Of a stretch of 54,380 nucleotides of DNA, positions 26,723 to 36,700 are shown piece by piece. The position numbers and the translations under genes are program-made. A model generated the notes under the pieces. That model saw only the letters and a program-made list of their open reading frames with translations. It was not told where the DNA came from and did not search any database. This DNA is from Acidobacteriaceae bacterium (GTDB taxonomy: Bacteria > Acidobacteriota > Terriglobia > Bryobacterales > Bryobacteraceae). The stretch lies in NCBI GenBank assembly GCA_903970405.1, contig CAJCIT010000116.1, forward strand, positions 1 through 54,380. Reading direction: 5' to 3'. The stretch's first letter is position 1. Each line of letters begins with the position of its first letter.

Positions 26723-26756
26723 GCCAGCGCGGGTCTACGCTGAGACCCGCGCTGGC
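26723..26756. terminator. Bidirectional terminator hairpin between DUF362 and gyrA
   Basis: A perfect 14-bp stem (GCCAGCGCGGGTCT / AGACCCGCGCTGGC) with a 6-base loop lies between two convergent genes, 4 bases after one stop and 7 before the other. Neither side has a T-run, so it may stop transcription by structure alone or protect 3' ends. Confidence 0.6.
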
Positions 26757-26762
26757 CGCCCC

Positions 26763-29309
26763 TTATTGAAGCGGGAGATCGCCCGAGCCGTTTTCAGTGG
26801 TCAATTCCGTTTCCGGAATCACCGATGCCGCAGCTACCTTATCGGTATCGTCCATGCGCACCAGGCGCACGCCCTGCGTGGAGCGGCCAGCCTGCCGAAT
26901 CTCGCTCGATTCCAGCCGGATGATCTTGCCGTCCTTCGTGATGATCATCAGATCGGTGCTCTCCTTCACCGAAAGCACGCCCACCACTTTGCCGACCTTG
27001 GTGGTGGTCTTCATATTGATGACGCCCTTGCGGCCACGAGCGGTCAGGCGGTAGTCTTTGAGCGGCGTCCGCTTGCCGTAGCCGTTCTCAGAGATAGAAA
27101 GAATCAATCCGGACTCTTCCACCACTTCCAGGCCCACCAGGTAGTCGCCTTCTTCCAGATCCATTGCCCGGACGCCCCGCGCCTGACGCCCCATGTGACG
27201 CACTTCGTCTTCATTGAAGCGGATGGCCATGCCCTTATGCGAGCCGAGGAAGATGAAGTTGCCCCCATTGGTGATCTTCGCCCCTAGCAATTCGTCGTCG
27301 TCATCCAGGCCGATCGCGATAATGCCGCGCGCCAGCGGATTGTCGAACTCGGTGAGTTCGCACTTCTTAATGACGCCGTGCTTCGTCACCAGGATGATGA
27401 ACTTGCCTGGGACGAACTCCTTCACGGCGAGGAACGCCTTCACTTCTTCGTCCGGCTGCAAGCTGATCAAGCCGGAGACGTGCTTGCCCTTGCCAGTGGT
27501 GCCGGCGTCGGGAATCTCATAAATCTTCAGCCAATAGACCCGGCCCTTGCTGGTGAAAATCAGCATGTAGGCGTGGGTGGAGGCGATCACCAGATGGTCG
27601 ACTACGTCCTCGGATCGCGTGCCCATGCCGATGCGTCCCTTACCGCCGCGGACCTGCCGGCGATAGGTGTCCACTGCCGTGCGTTTCAGGTAGCCGCCAC
27701 GGGAAACGGTAACGGCTACGTCTTCCACTTGAACCAAATCTTCCAGCCGGATCTCGCCGGTATCTTCGATGATTTGCGTTCGGCGGTCGTCTCCGAACTC
27801 CTTCTGCACTTCCTTCAGTTCCTTGACCACAACGGCCTTGAGGATCTTTTCGGAACCCAGGATTTCCAGGTATTCGGCGATCATGCGCTGGATTTCGGCC
27901 AGATCGTCAATGATCTTCTGCCGCTCCATGCCGGTGAGGCGCTGCAACTGCAGTTCGATGATGGCCTGCGCCTGGCGGTCGGAAAACTCGAATGTGGTTA
28001 CGAGGCCTTCGCGGGCCTCCTTCGGCGTCTTGGCGGCGCGGATCAAGCTGATGACGGCATCCAGATTATCCAGCGCCTTTTGAAAGCCGAGCAACAGATG
28101 TTCGCGGTCGCGCGCTTTGCGAAGGAGGAAATCGGTGCGCCGGCGAACCACGTCGATGCGATGCTCAATGAAGCGCTTAATGGTGTCGACCAGGCCCAGT
28201 TCGCGGGGCTGGCCGTGAACGATGGAGAGCATGATGACGCCAAAGTTGATCTGCATCTGCGTGTGCTTATACAGATTGTTGAGAACGACCTCGGCCTGCT
28301 CGCCCCGTTTCAGGTCGAAGACGATGCGCATGCCGTCGCGATCGCTTTCGTCGCGAACATCGGAGATCCCTTCAATCTTCTTTTCCTGGACCAGCGAGGC
28401 CGCATGTTCGATGAGGCGCGCTTTATTGACCTGGAACGGAATCTCAGTGACGACGATGGCCTCGCGGTCCTTGCCTAGTTTCTCCGTGGCCGCTTTGGAA
28501 CGAAGCTTCAGGCTGCCGCGGCCGCGGGTGAAGTAGTCGATAATGCCCTGACGGCCGAGAATGAAGCCGCCCGTGGGGAAATCCGGACCGGGCACCATCT
28601 CGATGATTTTCGCGAGCGGCGTGTGCGGATCGTTCATCAGCGCAATGGTGGCGTCGATGATTTCGCGCAGGTTGTGCGGCGGAATGTTCGTGGCCATACC
28701 GACGGCGATGCCGGAGGAGCCATTAATCAGCAGGTTCGGGACGCGCGTCGGCAGGACTTCCGGCTCCTGTTCGCTGTCGTCGTAGTTGGCCTTGAAGTCT
28801 ACCGTCTCCTTGTCGATGTCCTCCAGCAAGGTGGCGCTGATTTTCGCCAGGCGTGCTTCGGTGTACCGCATCGCCGCGGGCGGATCGCCATCCACCGAGC
28901 CGAAGTTACCTTGCCCATCGATGAGCGGGTAGCGCATGGAGAAGTCCTGCGCCATGCGGACCAGCGAGTCATAAACAGGCGCATCGCCGTGCGGATGGTA
29001 CTTGCCGAGCACGTCGCCGACGATTTTGGCGCACTTGCGCGGCGGCCGGTTATGGTGCAGGCCCATTTCATGAAGCCCGTAGAGGATGCGACGATGAACC
29101 GGTTTCAAGCCATCGCGGACATCGGGAAGAGCCCGCCCGATAATTACGCTCATGGCGTAATCGAGGTACGAGGTCTTCATCTCGTCTTCGATGTTGATGG
29201 GAATGAGGTTCTTGTTGTTGTCCGGGAACAGGGGGCCACCGGCGGGGGGGGCGCCGCCACCTCCATTCACGGGAGGGGCGGCATTCTTAGGTTCGTCTTG
29301 ATCTGCCAA
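26763..29309 (-). CDS. gyrA: DNA gyrase subunit A
   Basis: Cleaves and rejoins DNA in the gyrase complex with GyrB. Length 848 residues. After a Pro/Gly-rich N-terminal tail come [19 protein letters not shown] (39-57), the resistance-determining stretch [17 protein letters not shown] (105-121), and the active-site Tyr149 (MRYTEARL). The C-terminal pinwheel follows, with a GyrA box read as QVRGGKG at about 551-557. The start codon is TTG with AGGAG 7 bases upstream; the first ATG lies only at residue 44, inside the conserved core. Ala110 takes the place of E. coli Ser83. A possible -10 box TACAAT lies at 29389-29394 on the minus strand. Confidence 0.97.
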   Translation of the reverse strand: MADQDEPKNAAPPVNGGGGAPPAGGPLFPDNNKNLIPINIEDEMKTSYLDYAMSVIIGRALPDVRDGLKPVHRRILYGLHEMGLHHNRPPRKCAKIVGDVLGKYHPHGDAPVYDSLVRMAQDFSMRYPLIDGQGNFGSVDGDPPAAMRYTEARLAKISATLLEDIDKETVDFKANYDDSEQEPEVLPTRVPNLLINGSSGIAVGMATNIPPHNLREIIDATIALMNDPHTPLAKIIEMVPGPDFPTGGFILGRQGIIDYFTRGRGSLKLRSKAATEKLGKDREAIVVTEIPFQVNKARLIEHAASLVQEKKIEGISDVRDESDRDGMRIVFDLKRGEQAEVVLNNLYKHTQMQINFGVIMLSIVHGQPRELGLVDTIKRFIEHRIDVVRRRTDFLLRKARDREHLLLGFQKALDNLDAVISLIRAAKTPKEAREGLVTTFEFSDRQAQAIIELQLQRLTGMERQKIIDDLAEIQRMIAEYLEILGSEKILKAVVVKELKEVQKEFGDDRRTQIIEDTGEIRLEDLVQVEDVAVTVSRGGYLKRTAVDTYRRQVRGGKGRIGMGTRSEDVVDHLVIASTHAYMLIFTSKGRVYWLKIYEIPDAGTTGKGKHVSGLISLQPDEEVKAFLAVKEFVPGKFIILVTKHGVIKKCELTEFDNPLARGIIAIGLDDDDELLGAKITNGGNFIFLGSHKGMAIRFNEDEVRHMGRQARGVRAMDLEEGDYLVGLEVVEESGLILSISENGYGKRTPLKDYRLTARGRKGVINMKTTTKVGKVVGVLSVKESTDLMIITKDGKIIRLESSEIRQAGRSTQGVRLVRMDDTDKVAAASVIPETELTTENGSGDLPLQ

Positions 29310-29565
29310 ACAGGGACTCCTCAGTTGCCTACGCCGCGATGCAAGTGACTGAAAAACCGTAACTTGTACGACGGCGTGTGAAAACCCTATTGTATCAAGT
29401 CCGGGCCGAAAAGGAGGTGAATTTGCCGGCCGTTTGTCGGTGAAGACGCACTTTCCGCCCAGTCCGCGCAGTCACACCCGCGATACCAAGTCATAATGTT
29501 GTTCGGCCCACTCTCAGGAGTCAGACCGATCGTCATACCAAATAGTCAAAACCCAGGAGGAAACG

Positions 29566-30492
29566 ATGAGCAGCGGACGGAGACAGTGGCAGGCCCCCGG
29601 GCGAGCAGGCGTCCTGGCGTGTCTGGCGATTACGGTGGCGGGCGCCTTCGCCCCAGAGAGCAGAGCCCAGGAGCAGCAGCCCACGGCGCAAGAAGTGATC
29701 GACCGGATCAAGGCTCACGTGGGCATTCCGTGGCGAGCTGAGACGGTGGACACGTTCAAAGCGGGCGATCCGGCCACGCGAGTGACCGGAATCGCCGTGA
29801 CCATGATGGCCACTCTGGACGTTCTAGAGCGCGCGGCCGACCGGCGATTGAACCTGGTGATTACACACGAGCCGACGTTTTACAGTCACCAGGACAAGCC
29901 CGACGGCCTAGCGGAGAGCGACGCGGTGTGGGCCGAGAAGCGCGCCTTCATTGAGAAGCACGGCCTGGTGGTATGGCGCTTTCACGATCATTGGCACCGC
30001 CGGGCGCCCGACGGCATCCTGGCCGGCATGGTGAGCGAGTTGGGATGGGAGAAGTATCAAAACGCCGAGAATCCGCATTTGTTCGACCTTCCGCCAACGA
30101 CGGTGCAGGGACTGGCGGCGTTCGTGGCTGAGCGGTTGCAATCTCCGGTGGTGCGGGTGGTGGGCGACCCGCGCATGCCGGTGCATGAAGTGGCCCTGAG
30201 TCCCGGCGCCGGCGGCTTCGCCGGTGAGGTGAAGGCCCTGGCCATGAAGGATGTGGAGGTGCTGCTGGTGGGTGAAACGCGCGAGTGGGAGACCGTGGAA
30301 TACGCAGCGGACGCAGTGACAGAGGGAAAGAAGAAAGCCCTGATTGTCATTGGACACGTGCCGTCGGAACAGGCTGGGATGGACGAGTGCGCCCGCTGGC
30401 TTAAGACGTTCGTCAAAGATGTGCCGATTGAGTTTGTACCCACGAAGCAGCCGTTCTGGACGCCGGCGCGTGTCCCATTAGCGAGGCCCTGA
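29566..30492 (+). CDS. Exported NIF3-like protein
   Basis: A 308-residue protein of the NIF3/GTP cyclohydrolase I type 2-like group. It has a signal peptide (about 1-35, ending near SRAQEQ). The NIF3 landmarks are GIAVTMMATLDVLERA, VITHEPTFYSH with a likely metal-binding His, and VEVLLVGETREWE. Family members are usually cytoplasmic with dinuclear metal sites, so export is unusual. AGGAGG lies 8 bases before the ATG. The function of the family is unsettled, and no reaction is assigned. Confidence 0.82.
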   Translation: MSSGRRQWQAPGRAGVLACLAITVAGAFAPESRAQEQQPTAQEVIDRIKAHVGIPWRAETVDTFKAGDPATRVTGIAVTMMATLDVLERAADRRLNLVITHEPTFYSHQDKPDGLAESDAVWAEKRAFIEKHGLVVWRFHDHWHRRAPDGILAGMVSELGWEKYQNAENPHLFDLPPTTVQGLAAFVAERLQSPVVRVVGDPRMPVHEVALSPGAGGFAGEVKALAMKDVEVLLVGETREWETVEYAADAVTEGKKKALIVIGHVPSEQAGMDECARWLKTFVKDVPIEFVPTKQPFWTPARVPLARP

Positions 30493-30563
30493 AAACTTTG
30501 GCGCCATACTTAAACACCCTTCAAGGGCAGGTTTTGTAAGTACACCTACGAGCCTCGCCGGCT

Positions 30564-30612
30564 AAAGCCTGTGCCACCAGGCACCTGCAGGCTATTTGGT
30601 GGCGCAGGCTTT
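30564..30612. repeat. Large imperfect hairpin after the NIF3-like gene
   Basis: The 16-base arms AAAGCCTGTGCCACCA (30564-30579) and TGGTGGCGCAGGCTTT (30597-30612) pair with one mismatch around a 17-base loop, with a short T-run at the right arm. It lies 72 bases after the NIF3-like stop, so it may terminate that gene. The sequence form also looks like a dispersed repeat. Confidence 0.55.
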
Positions 30613-30646
30613 TGTCTGTGGTTGGAAATGTAGAAACTCCAGTGTT

Positions 30647-30687
30647 TGTAAATTACACTTACATGGCTAAGAACTAGAACGTGTTCT
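30647..30687. promoter_or_regulatory. Two palindromes upstream of the glycosyltransferase
   Basis: TGTAA and TTACA flank seven bases at 30647-30663, and a perfect 12-base palindrome AGAACGTGTTCT lies at 30676-30687. Both are about 70-110 bases before the glycosyltransferase start. The first recalls the half-sites of the TetR operator at 33050-33073. Regulatory role is inferred. Confidence 0.3.
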
Positions 30688-30754
30688 TTGAGCGCGTTCG
30701 CTAAACTAAAGGCACGCTCAACCGCACCACTTGGCAGCCGTTTTCCCCTGGCCC

Positions 30755-31732
30755 ATGAAAATGCTTTCGATTGTAGTCCCCATTCACAACGAAGAGCCGG
30801 CGATTCTGCCGCTCTATGACCGCTTGACGACGGTGCTTGAACGGCTGAAGAAACCCTACGAAATCATCTTTATCGATGATGCGTCCACTGACCGCAGCTT
30901 CGATCTGCTCTCAAATCTTGTAGAAACCGATCATCACCTGAAAGTGATGCGGCTGCGGCGGAACTTTGGCCAGACGGCGGCGCTTTCGGCCGGTTTTGAC
31001 GAGGCCCAGGGCGAGGTCATCATTTCGCTTGACGGCGACTTACAGCACGATCCGGACGACATCCCGCTGCTGCTCGAAAAGATCGATGAGGGCTTCGATA
31101 TCGCAAGCGGCTGGCGCAAGAACCGCGTCGACAACGCCGTCACACGCAGAATTCCCTCGCGCATCGCGAACTGGATGATGCGGAAGAGTTCCGGCGTCGA
31201 CCTGCACGATTTCGGCACCACGTTTAAGGCATATCGCGCGGAAATCCTGAAGGACATCAATCTATACGGCGAGCTGCACCGGTTCATACCGGCGCTGGCG
31301 AGTTTCTACGGCGCCCGTATCGCCGAGGTGCCCATCCGGAATATTGAACGCCCAAACGGCGCCTCTCACTACGGTTTGGGCCGCACGTTTCGAGTCTTCT
31401 TCGACATCGTCACGATTAAGTTCCTGCTCACCTATTTGACGCGGCCCATGCACTTCTTCGGCAAGTGGGGTTTGGCCGGCATCGCCCTGGGTGGCCTGGT
31501 GATGCTCTACATGCTGATTGAGAAGATCATCGGGCACGACATCATCATGGAGCACGGGCCGCTGCTGGTGGCCGGGGCGCTGCTGCTGTTTGCGGGAATC
31601 AGTTTCTTTTCCACCGGGCTGATGGGCGAGGTTCTGATGCGTACTTACTTCGAAAGCCAGGGCCGGCGCATTTATGCCGTCCGGGAAGTGCGCTGCCGCC
31701 GCGAGCCTCAGGTGACCGATGGCGCTCGTTGA
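30755..31732 (+). CDS. Membrane-anchored family 2 glycosyltransferase
   Basis: A 325-residue enzyme like dolichyl/undecaprenyl-phosphate sugar transferases. The N-terminal GT-A domain begins SIVVPIHNEE, with FIDDASTDRS (DD at 41-42) and the metal-binding DGD (93-95) in SLDGDLQHDPDD. Two C-terminal helices (about 234-256 and 270-292) anchor it, as in GtrB/ArnC-type proteins that load a sugar onto a lipid carrier. The ATG at 30755 is used; a TTG at 30731 would add eight residues before it. It overlaps the HAD gene by 14 bases. Confidence 0.88.
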   Translation: MKMLSIVVPIHNEEPAILPLYDRLTTVLERLKKPYEIIFIDDASTDRSFDLLSNLVETDHHLKVMRLRRNFGQTAALSAGFDEAQGEVIISLDGDLQHDPDDIPLLLEKIDEGFDIASGWRKNRVDNAVTRRIPSRIANWMMRKSSGVDLHDFGTTFKAYRAEILKDINLYGELHRFIPALASFYGARIAEVPIRNIERPNGASHYGLGRTFRVFFDIVTIKFLLTYLTRPMHFFGKWGLAGIALGGLVMLYMLIEKIIGHDIIMEHGPLLVAGALLLFAGISFFSTGLMGEVLMRTYFESQGRRIYAVREVRCRREPQVTDGAR

Positions 31733-32330
31733 CCGTTTTGCCGGCGTGATCTTCGATTACGGTGGCGTGCTGGCCTCCCATCAAACAGAAGAAGACGCGG
31801 CGCGGCTGGCCGAAACGGCCGGGATCGACGCTGCCCGCTTTCACGAACTGTATTGGGGAGACCGGCACGCCTATGACAGGGGTGACGTAAGCGGAACCTC
31901 CTATTGGATGCGGATCGGCCAACTGGGCGGCCACGTTCTGGATGACGCCACCATTCAGATGCTCATCGGCCTGGATAGCCGCTCGTGGATGCATTTCTTC
32001 AAAGAGATGTATGAGTTCGTTGCGCAATTGCGGGCCGCGGGAAAACGTGTCGCGGTGCTCTCAAACATGCCTTTGGAGTTGGGCGAGGCGATCAAGGCCG
32101 GCGGTTTCGGCTTTTCGGGCTTCGACCACGTGACGCTTTCCTATGAGGTGCGCTCGGCCAAGCCGGAGGCGCCTATCTACCGGCACTGTTTGGACGGGCT
32201 TGGCACCCCGGCGGCGGAGACGCTGTTCTTGGACGATCGAATCGTGAACATTCAGGGAGCGAAGGCTTTAGGCATCGATGGGTTGCAATTCTCGACGCCG
32301 GCCGAGATGTTGCCAAGATTGCGGTATTAA
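31719..32330 (+). CDS. HAD-superfamily phosphatase, YihX-like
   Basis: A 203-residue cytoplasmic hydrolase. The nucleophile is D13 in IFDYGGV, where the second Asp of the DxD motif is Gly, as in YihX-type and epoxide hydrolase N-terminal HADs. LSNMP (motif II), SAKPEAPIY with the conserved Lys (motif III), and FLDDR (motif IV) follow. Its start lies inside the glycosyltransferase gene, so the two are probably co-translated. The substrate may be a sugar phosphate. It converges on the TetR gene with a 4-base overlap of the stops. Confidence 0.85.
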   Translation: MALVDRFAGVIFDYGGVLASHQTEEDAARLAETAGIDAARFHELYWGDRHAYDRGDVSGTSYWMRIGQLGGHVLDDATIQMLIGLDSRSWMHFFKEMYEFVAQLRAAGKRVAVLSNMPLELGEAIKAGGFGFSGFDHVTLSYEVRSAKPEAPIYRHCLDGLGTPAAETLFLDDRIVNIQGAKALGIDGLQFSTPAEMLPRLRY

Positions 32331-33001
32331 ATCGTTTGGGATGCGTCCGGGACCACAGACCCCAGATAGCTCAGGAACGCGCGAGTCAGTTCGCGTTTCA
32401 GCGAGATGTCATCCTTCGGCAGCAGGCCCTTCCACGATCCGACGTTTTGAGTCTCTAGGATGACCTCGTGCAACGTACTGATGGCCATCAGCAGTCCGAG
32501 AGCTACGGCCGTGCGTGCGTCAGAGTGCTGAATCTCCGCGCGGTGGGAGAGAAAGAGATCCACCAGCCGTTCGTACGAGCGCACTTCGAGTTTGGTGGCC
32601 TTCCTCCAAAAGGGTGTATTCGGGCGGCTCTGAACGAACTGCCGGATGGCGCGCATCAGGCCTGCATTGGCGCGGTAACTCAGAATTAGGCTGTGAATGA
32701 ACTGCCCGGCGAATACGGGCAGTGGGATCTGGCCCGCCGCGCCGGGTGTCAGGCCGGTCCGCAGGCGCTCATCCTGCCGTTCGAGAATGCCCAGGATCAC
32801 GGTTTCGAGCAGTGCGTCCTTGTCCTTAAAGCGGCGGTACACGGCGCCGGGCGTCAGGCCCGCGTGCTGGGCGATGCGCGGAATGGTGGCGCCATCTACG
32901 CCGTGCTGGCCAAGGACCTCGGCCGCCGCCTTCAGCAACTTGCGCGACGATTCCCGGCTGCGGGCCTGCTGCGGTTCCAGTGTTTTTTTGGGCTGCGGCA
33001 T
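32327..33001 (-). CDS. TetR-family transcriptional regulator
   Basis: A 224-residue repressor-like protein. The N-terminal helix-turn-helix is visible at about 39-58 (TIPRIAQHAGLTPGAVYRRF), and the all-helical C-terminal part should bind a ligand and dimerise. The ATG at 33001 is chosen because GGAG lies 9 bases upstream, and the extended frame beyond it crosses the operator region. A 24-base palindrome lies 49 bases upstream of the start. This suggests autoregulation and control of the small gene on the other side. Confidence 0.87.
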   Translation of the reverse strand: MPQPKKTLEPQQARSRESSRKLLKAAAEVLGQHGVDGATIPRIAQHAGLTPGAVYRRFKDKDALLETVILGILERQDERLRTGLTPGAAGQIPLPVFAGQFIHSLILSYRANAGLMRAIRQFVQSRPNTPFWRKATKLEVRSYERLVDLFLSHRAEIQHSDARTAVALGLLMAISTLHEVILETQNVGSWKGLLPKDDISLKRELTRAFLSYLGSVVPDASQTI

Positions 33002-33033
33002 AGGCTTGATCTCCAGCTTAAGGCAAGAAAGGC

Positions 33034-33062
33034 TTGACATCCCCGCTGATGTAAATGTAAAT
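33034..33062 (+). promoter_or_regulatory. Sigma-70-like promoter toward the small ORF
   Basis: TTGACA (33034-33039) is followed after 17 bases by GTAAAT (33057-33062), or after 18 by TAAATT. The -10 lies within the palindrome at 33050-33073, so a bound TetR dimer would block it. Confidence 0.5.
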
Positions 33063-33073
33063 TTGCATTTACA
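33050..33073. promoter_or_regulatory. TetR operator palindrome
   Basis: Two 12-base half-sites, TGTAAATGTAAA and TTTGCATTTACA, form an inverted repeat with one mismatch. The size suits a TetR dimer. It lies between the TetR gene and the small plus-strand ORF and overlaps the -10 of the promoter at 33034-33062. Confidence 0.65.
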
Positions 33074-33102
33074 GATACCAGCCAAAAAGGAGATCAAGAC
33101 AC

Positions 33103-33351
33103 ATGCCCGCTGTAGATGAGAAGCCCGAACAGGGCCCCAGGATATCGTTCTCAGGTTTTGTCGTGTGGCGGCGCCCGAAGGCGAAGGCGGAAGAAGCGTC
33201 GCAGGAGACGAAGGCGCGATTCCGGTCCGTCGTCGAAGAAGTGCGGGAGGCCGTGCAAGAAGAATGTCAGGCGGATAGCACAAGCCAGCGAAGGTGGAGG
33301 CTGGTACGCGTTGCGTCGCCGGGGCGGTTTTTCTTCGGGTTTGTCCGCTGA
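33103..33351 (+). CDS. Small ORF under the TetR operator, function unknown
   Basis: An 82-codon frame with AAGGAG 10 bases before its ATG and an apparent repressible promoter upstream. The middle (about 25-55) is charged and could form a helix (KAKAEEASQETKARFRSVVEEV). The last 20 residues look out-of-frame (RRWRLVRVASPGRFFFGF). It may be the surviving 5' end of a longer gene that TetR once controlled, such as an efflux component, or a genuine small protein. No family is recognised. Confidence 0.4.
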   Translation: MPAVDEKPEQGPRISFSGFVVWRRPKAKAEEASQETKARFRSVVEEVREAVQEECQADSTSQRRWRLVRVASPGRFFFGFVR

Positions 33352-33750
33352 GCCGGTTCAAGAGCAACGAGGCGACGTCCCGCGCGGCCGGAACTACGGA
33401 CTGCTCCACTGCCCCCAGCCCCGCCTCGTTGTGCCTGGTGAGCCGAAGCCGCTTGTGAAAACTTGTCCGCAACCTGACATGTTTTTTTGTCTGCGGTAAC
33501 GCCTTTATTCTGCTTGACGATACACCCTCTTCCCGCTACTCTAGACAGCAATACGTCTTTCATAGTCTTGCCGTCGCCCATGTCGGCTTCCACGTTCAGC
33601 CTCACTGTCTGAGCTCGGCCTTGTAGCCAAGTCCACACATTGCGAACTAACTACAGTTGCGCTTTAGCGGCGCCCTGCGGTCTATTCGCTGACACTCGGC
33701 TATCGCCTAGCGACCGAGGGATGTATCACAAGGAAAAGGAGTTGTTGCTC
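33352..33750. other. Non-coding region upstream of the Oar-like receptor
   Basis: No convincing gene was found; a minus-strand frame across 33267-33638 lacks a ribosome-binding site and recognisable domains. The region carries the promoter at 33514-33542 and a roughly 200-base leader. A TGTCCGCAAC / TGTCTGCGGTAAC near-repeat flanks a T7 run at about 33463-33500. Confidence 0.5.
33514..33542 (+). promoter_or_regulatory. Sigma-70-like promoter of the Oar-like receptor
   Basis: TTGACG (33514-33519), a 17-base spacer and TACTCT (33537-33542) match the expected pattern. The transcript would start near 33549 and carry a leader of about 200 bases before the ATG at 33751. Confidence 0.5.
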
Positions 33751-36700
33751 ATGATTCGCAGAATTATTCCCGTTGCCGTCGTATTGGCCTTGATAGCGTC
33801 GGCATCGCTGATGGCACAGACCTTTCGAGGCGGCATCTCGGGTGCCGTCACTGACCCGACCGGCGCGGCGGTTGCCGGCGCAGCCATCAAGCTGGTGAGT
33901 CCCGAGACCGGCCTGACACGCGAAGGAGTCTCCACCTCGGGAGGTGAATTTGTTTTCCAGGATCTCCCGCTGGGCAAATACGATATCACCGTCACTCAAG
34001 GCGGTTTTGACACTGTTCACGTTTCCGGCGTGGTGGTGGACGCCGGCAAGGTGGCGACCCTCGGATTGAAGCTGGAAGTGGCGAAGCAGGCGACGACTGT
34101 CGAGGTGCAGGGCGCCACGGTAGCGATTGAAACTGCTTCCTCGGCCGAAACCAGCTTAATCGACACGAAGCAGATCCTGGATATTCCTTTGAATGGGCGG
34201 GATTTCACACAGTTGCTGAAGTTCAACCCCGGCGCCAATGCCAACGGCTCCCTCAACGGATCGCGGTTTAACGGAATCGACTGGAAGATCGACGGCGCCG
34301 ACAACAACGACCTTTGGCACAACGTCAATTCCGTCAATCAAGGCGGCGTGTGGGGCATTGCCGGCGTCATTCTTCCGATTGACGCGATTGACGAGTTTTC
34401 CTTGCAGAGCTCGAGCAGCGCGGAGGAAGGCCGCAACTCGGGCGGCGTGCTGAACGTGGTGGTCAAATCGGGCACCAACAACTTTCACGGGTCGTTATAC
34501 TACTTCGACCGCAACGAGGATTTGGCGTCGGCCGACTGGTTCACGCCTCCAGGCTCGCCCAATACTCTACTGCGCAACCACCAGGGAGGATTCTCCGTCG
34601 GCGGCCCCATCTGGAAGAATCATACTTTCTTCTTCATGGACTACGAGGAGCAGATCTACCGGGACGCGCTGACCGCCCCAGGAACCACTCCGTCGCCGGC
34701 ATGGGTTTCGGAAGCCAGCGCGGTGATGAACAAAGATGGCGTGCAGGTAAACCCGCTGGCTCTGACCCTGATCAGCAACCTCTGGCCGGCCAACAGCTTG
34801 ACCGGACCGGCCACTCCCTACAATTACTCGGGCGACGGCATCAACCTTTCGAACAGCTACAACGGGGTTGTCAAGCTGGATCATTACTTTAATGAGAAGA
34901 ACAACATCGCCCTGCGCTGGTTCGGAGGCACCGGGAACCAGGTCTCTTACGTGTTTGGCTCGGCAATTCCTTATTACTTCCAAGCCTGCCCCAGCCGTAT
35001 GCAGAACTTCTCGCTGGTTTACAACACAGTGATTTCGCCCCGCTTCGTTGCGCAAACGCTGCTTGGGGTGAATTACTTCCTGCAAATTTTCGGCGATGCC
35101 AATCACGGCTTCAACATGCCCGCGCTGGGTTTCAACGACGGCGTAACGAATCCCTCGGATTTCGGCTCCCCGAACATCAATATTTCCGGGTTTGACGCCA
35201 CCGGCCAGACGCCTCCGCTCGGACGCATCGACACCACTGGCCACATCGATCAGACCTTCACTTACACGGTTGGCTCCCACCAGTTCCGTTGGGGCGGCGA
35301 TTACCGCTATTCGCGCCTCGACGTGTTTTATGACGTAAATGCGCCCGGTGTGTTCACGTTCGATGGCTCGCAAGGGCCTCTTGCTGCATCCAGCCCGAAC
35401 GACAGCTGGGGCTTCGGCGGCAATCCCAACGCGTCCTCGCTCGACGCACTCGCGGACTTCCTCGCCCTCCGCGTCGCCCCCGGGCATGCCACCATCAGCT
35501 ACGGCACCCAGCAGCGGATTTACAACCTCCAGGGGTTCTCTGCTTTTGGCCAGGACACGTGGAAAATCACCCCGAAGCTGACGCTGAACTATGGCTTGAA
35601 TTGGACGTATCAGAGCCCGATCGAGAATCCGAAAGACGCGATTTCAACCTTCATCCCCGCTGACGGCGGCATCACCTACGTCGGTACCCACGGCCTGAGC
35701 ACCCTGTGGCCCCACGATTTCCACAGTTTTGGTCCGCGCTTAGGATTTGCTTACCAACCCACGCCGGGCGGGAAACTGGTGATCCGCGGCGGCTGGGGCA
35801 TGTTCTATCAGATCCCCAACATCGCTATTTTCGGCGATAGCAGCGCGTCCAACAGCGCCGGAGCGGCAATTAATGGAAACCCAGGCGGACCCGAACCGGT
35901 TTTGACGATCACGAATTCATCGCCGATTACTATCCAGACGGGCGTCCCGATCTTTGCGGGATTTTCGTCGAGCGGCCCGTATGGCGGCTTCTCGGTAAGC
36001 CAGCACCTTGTGGACGGTTATAGCGAAAATGCGAACCTCAACATTCAATATCAACTTGCCAAGGATGCGATGGTTGAGGTGGGCTATACGAGCAGCCTGA
36101 GCCACCACCTGCCGGATATGATCGATATCAATCAGATCCCGCAGGGTGCGCCGGAAGTGAACAGCTCACGGCCCTACGCCAGCCAGTTTCCTAACCTCGC
36201 GGCCATCAATGAAGTGCAGTCCGTCGGAAATAGCAATTACAACGGACTAACTGCCTCCGTACGGACCAGCAATTTCCACGGCTTCACCTCTAAGCTCGCC
36301 TACACGCTTGGGCACTCGCTGGACGATATGTCCTACTCTCGCCACACCGTTCCTCAGGACAGCTATTGCTTGCAGTGCGATTACGGTAATTCGAGTTTCG
36401 ACATTCGTAATTCATTTTCCATGTTCATTGCTTATTCGCTTCCTCAGCCGGCCAAGTACAAGGCTCTGTTAGGCGGCTGGCAGATCAATTCTTTGTTGTC
36501 TTTCTTCAGCGGCACACCCTTTACCGTGTATTCCGGCATCGATTCCAGCGGGACGCTCGAGTATAGTGACCGTGCAGAGGTTGTCGGTAACCCATTCGCG
36601 AATGTCCCGGCCTCAGACCGGGCCACCAGTACCTATTACTATTTCAATCCGGCGGCGTTCGCGGTGCCCGCTCAAGGCACTTACTCGAATGAGGCGCGAA

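Noticed and set aside
29405..29480. A perfect anti-SD match (AAAAGGAGGTGA at 29409-29420) on the plus strand suggesting a small gene before the NIF3-like gene
   Set aside because: The possible GTG and TTG starts behind it run into a stop codon within about ten codons, so there is no credible product.
30676..30687. LexA-like site AGAACGTGTTCT
   Set aside because: Known LexA boxes have a longer spacer between GAAC and GTTC half-sites. The site is listed only as a generic palindrome.
31719..31790. Missing second Asp in the HAD motif taken as an inactive enzyme
   Set aside because: The D-x-G form is normal in the YihX-like and epoxide hydrolase-type HAD branches, which are active.
33267..33638. 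Minus-strand ORF of 123 codons upstream of the Oar-like receptor
   Set aside because: It crosses the receptor promoter region and the small TetR-controlled ORF, has no ribosome-binding site or recognisable domain, and its composition matches random reading of GC-rich sequence.
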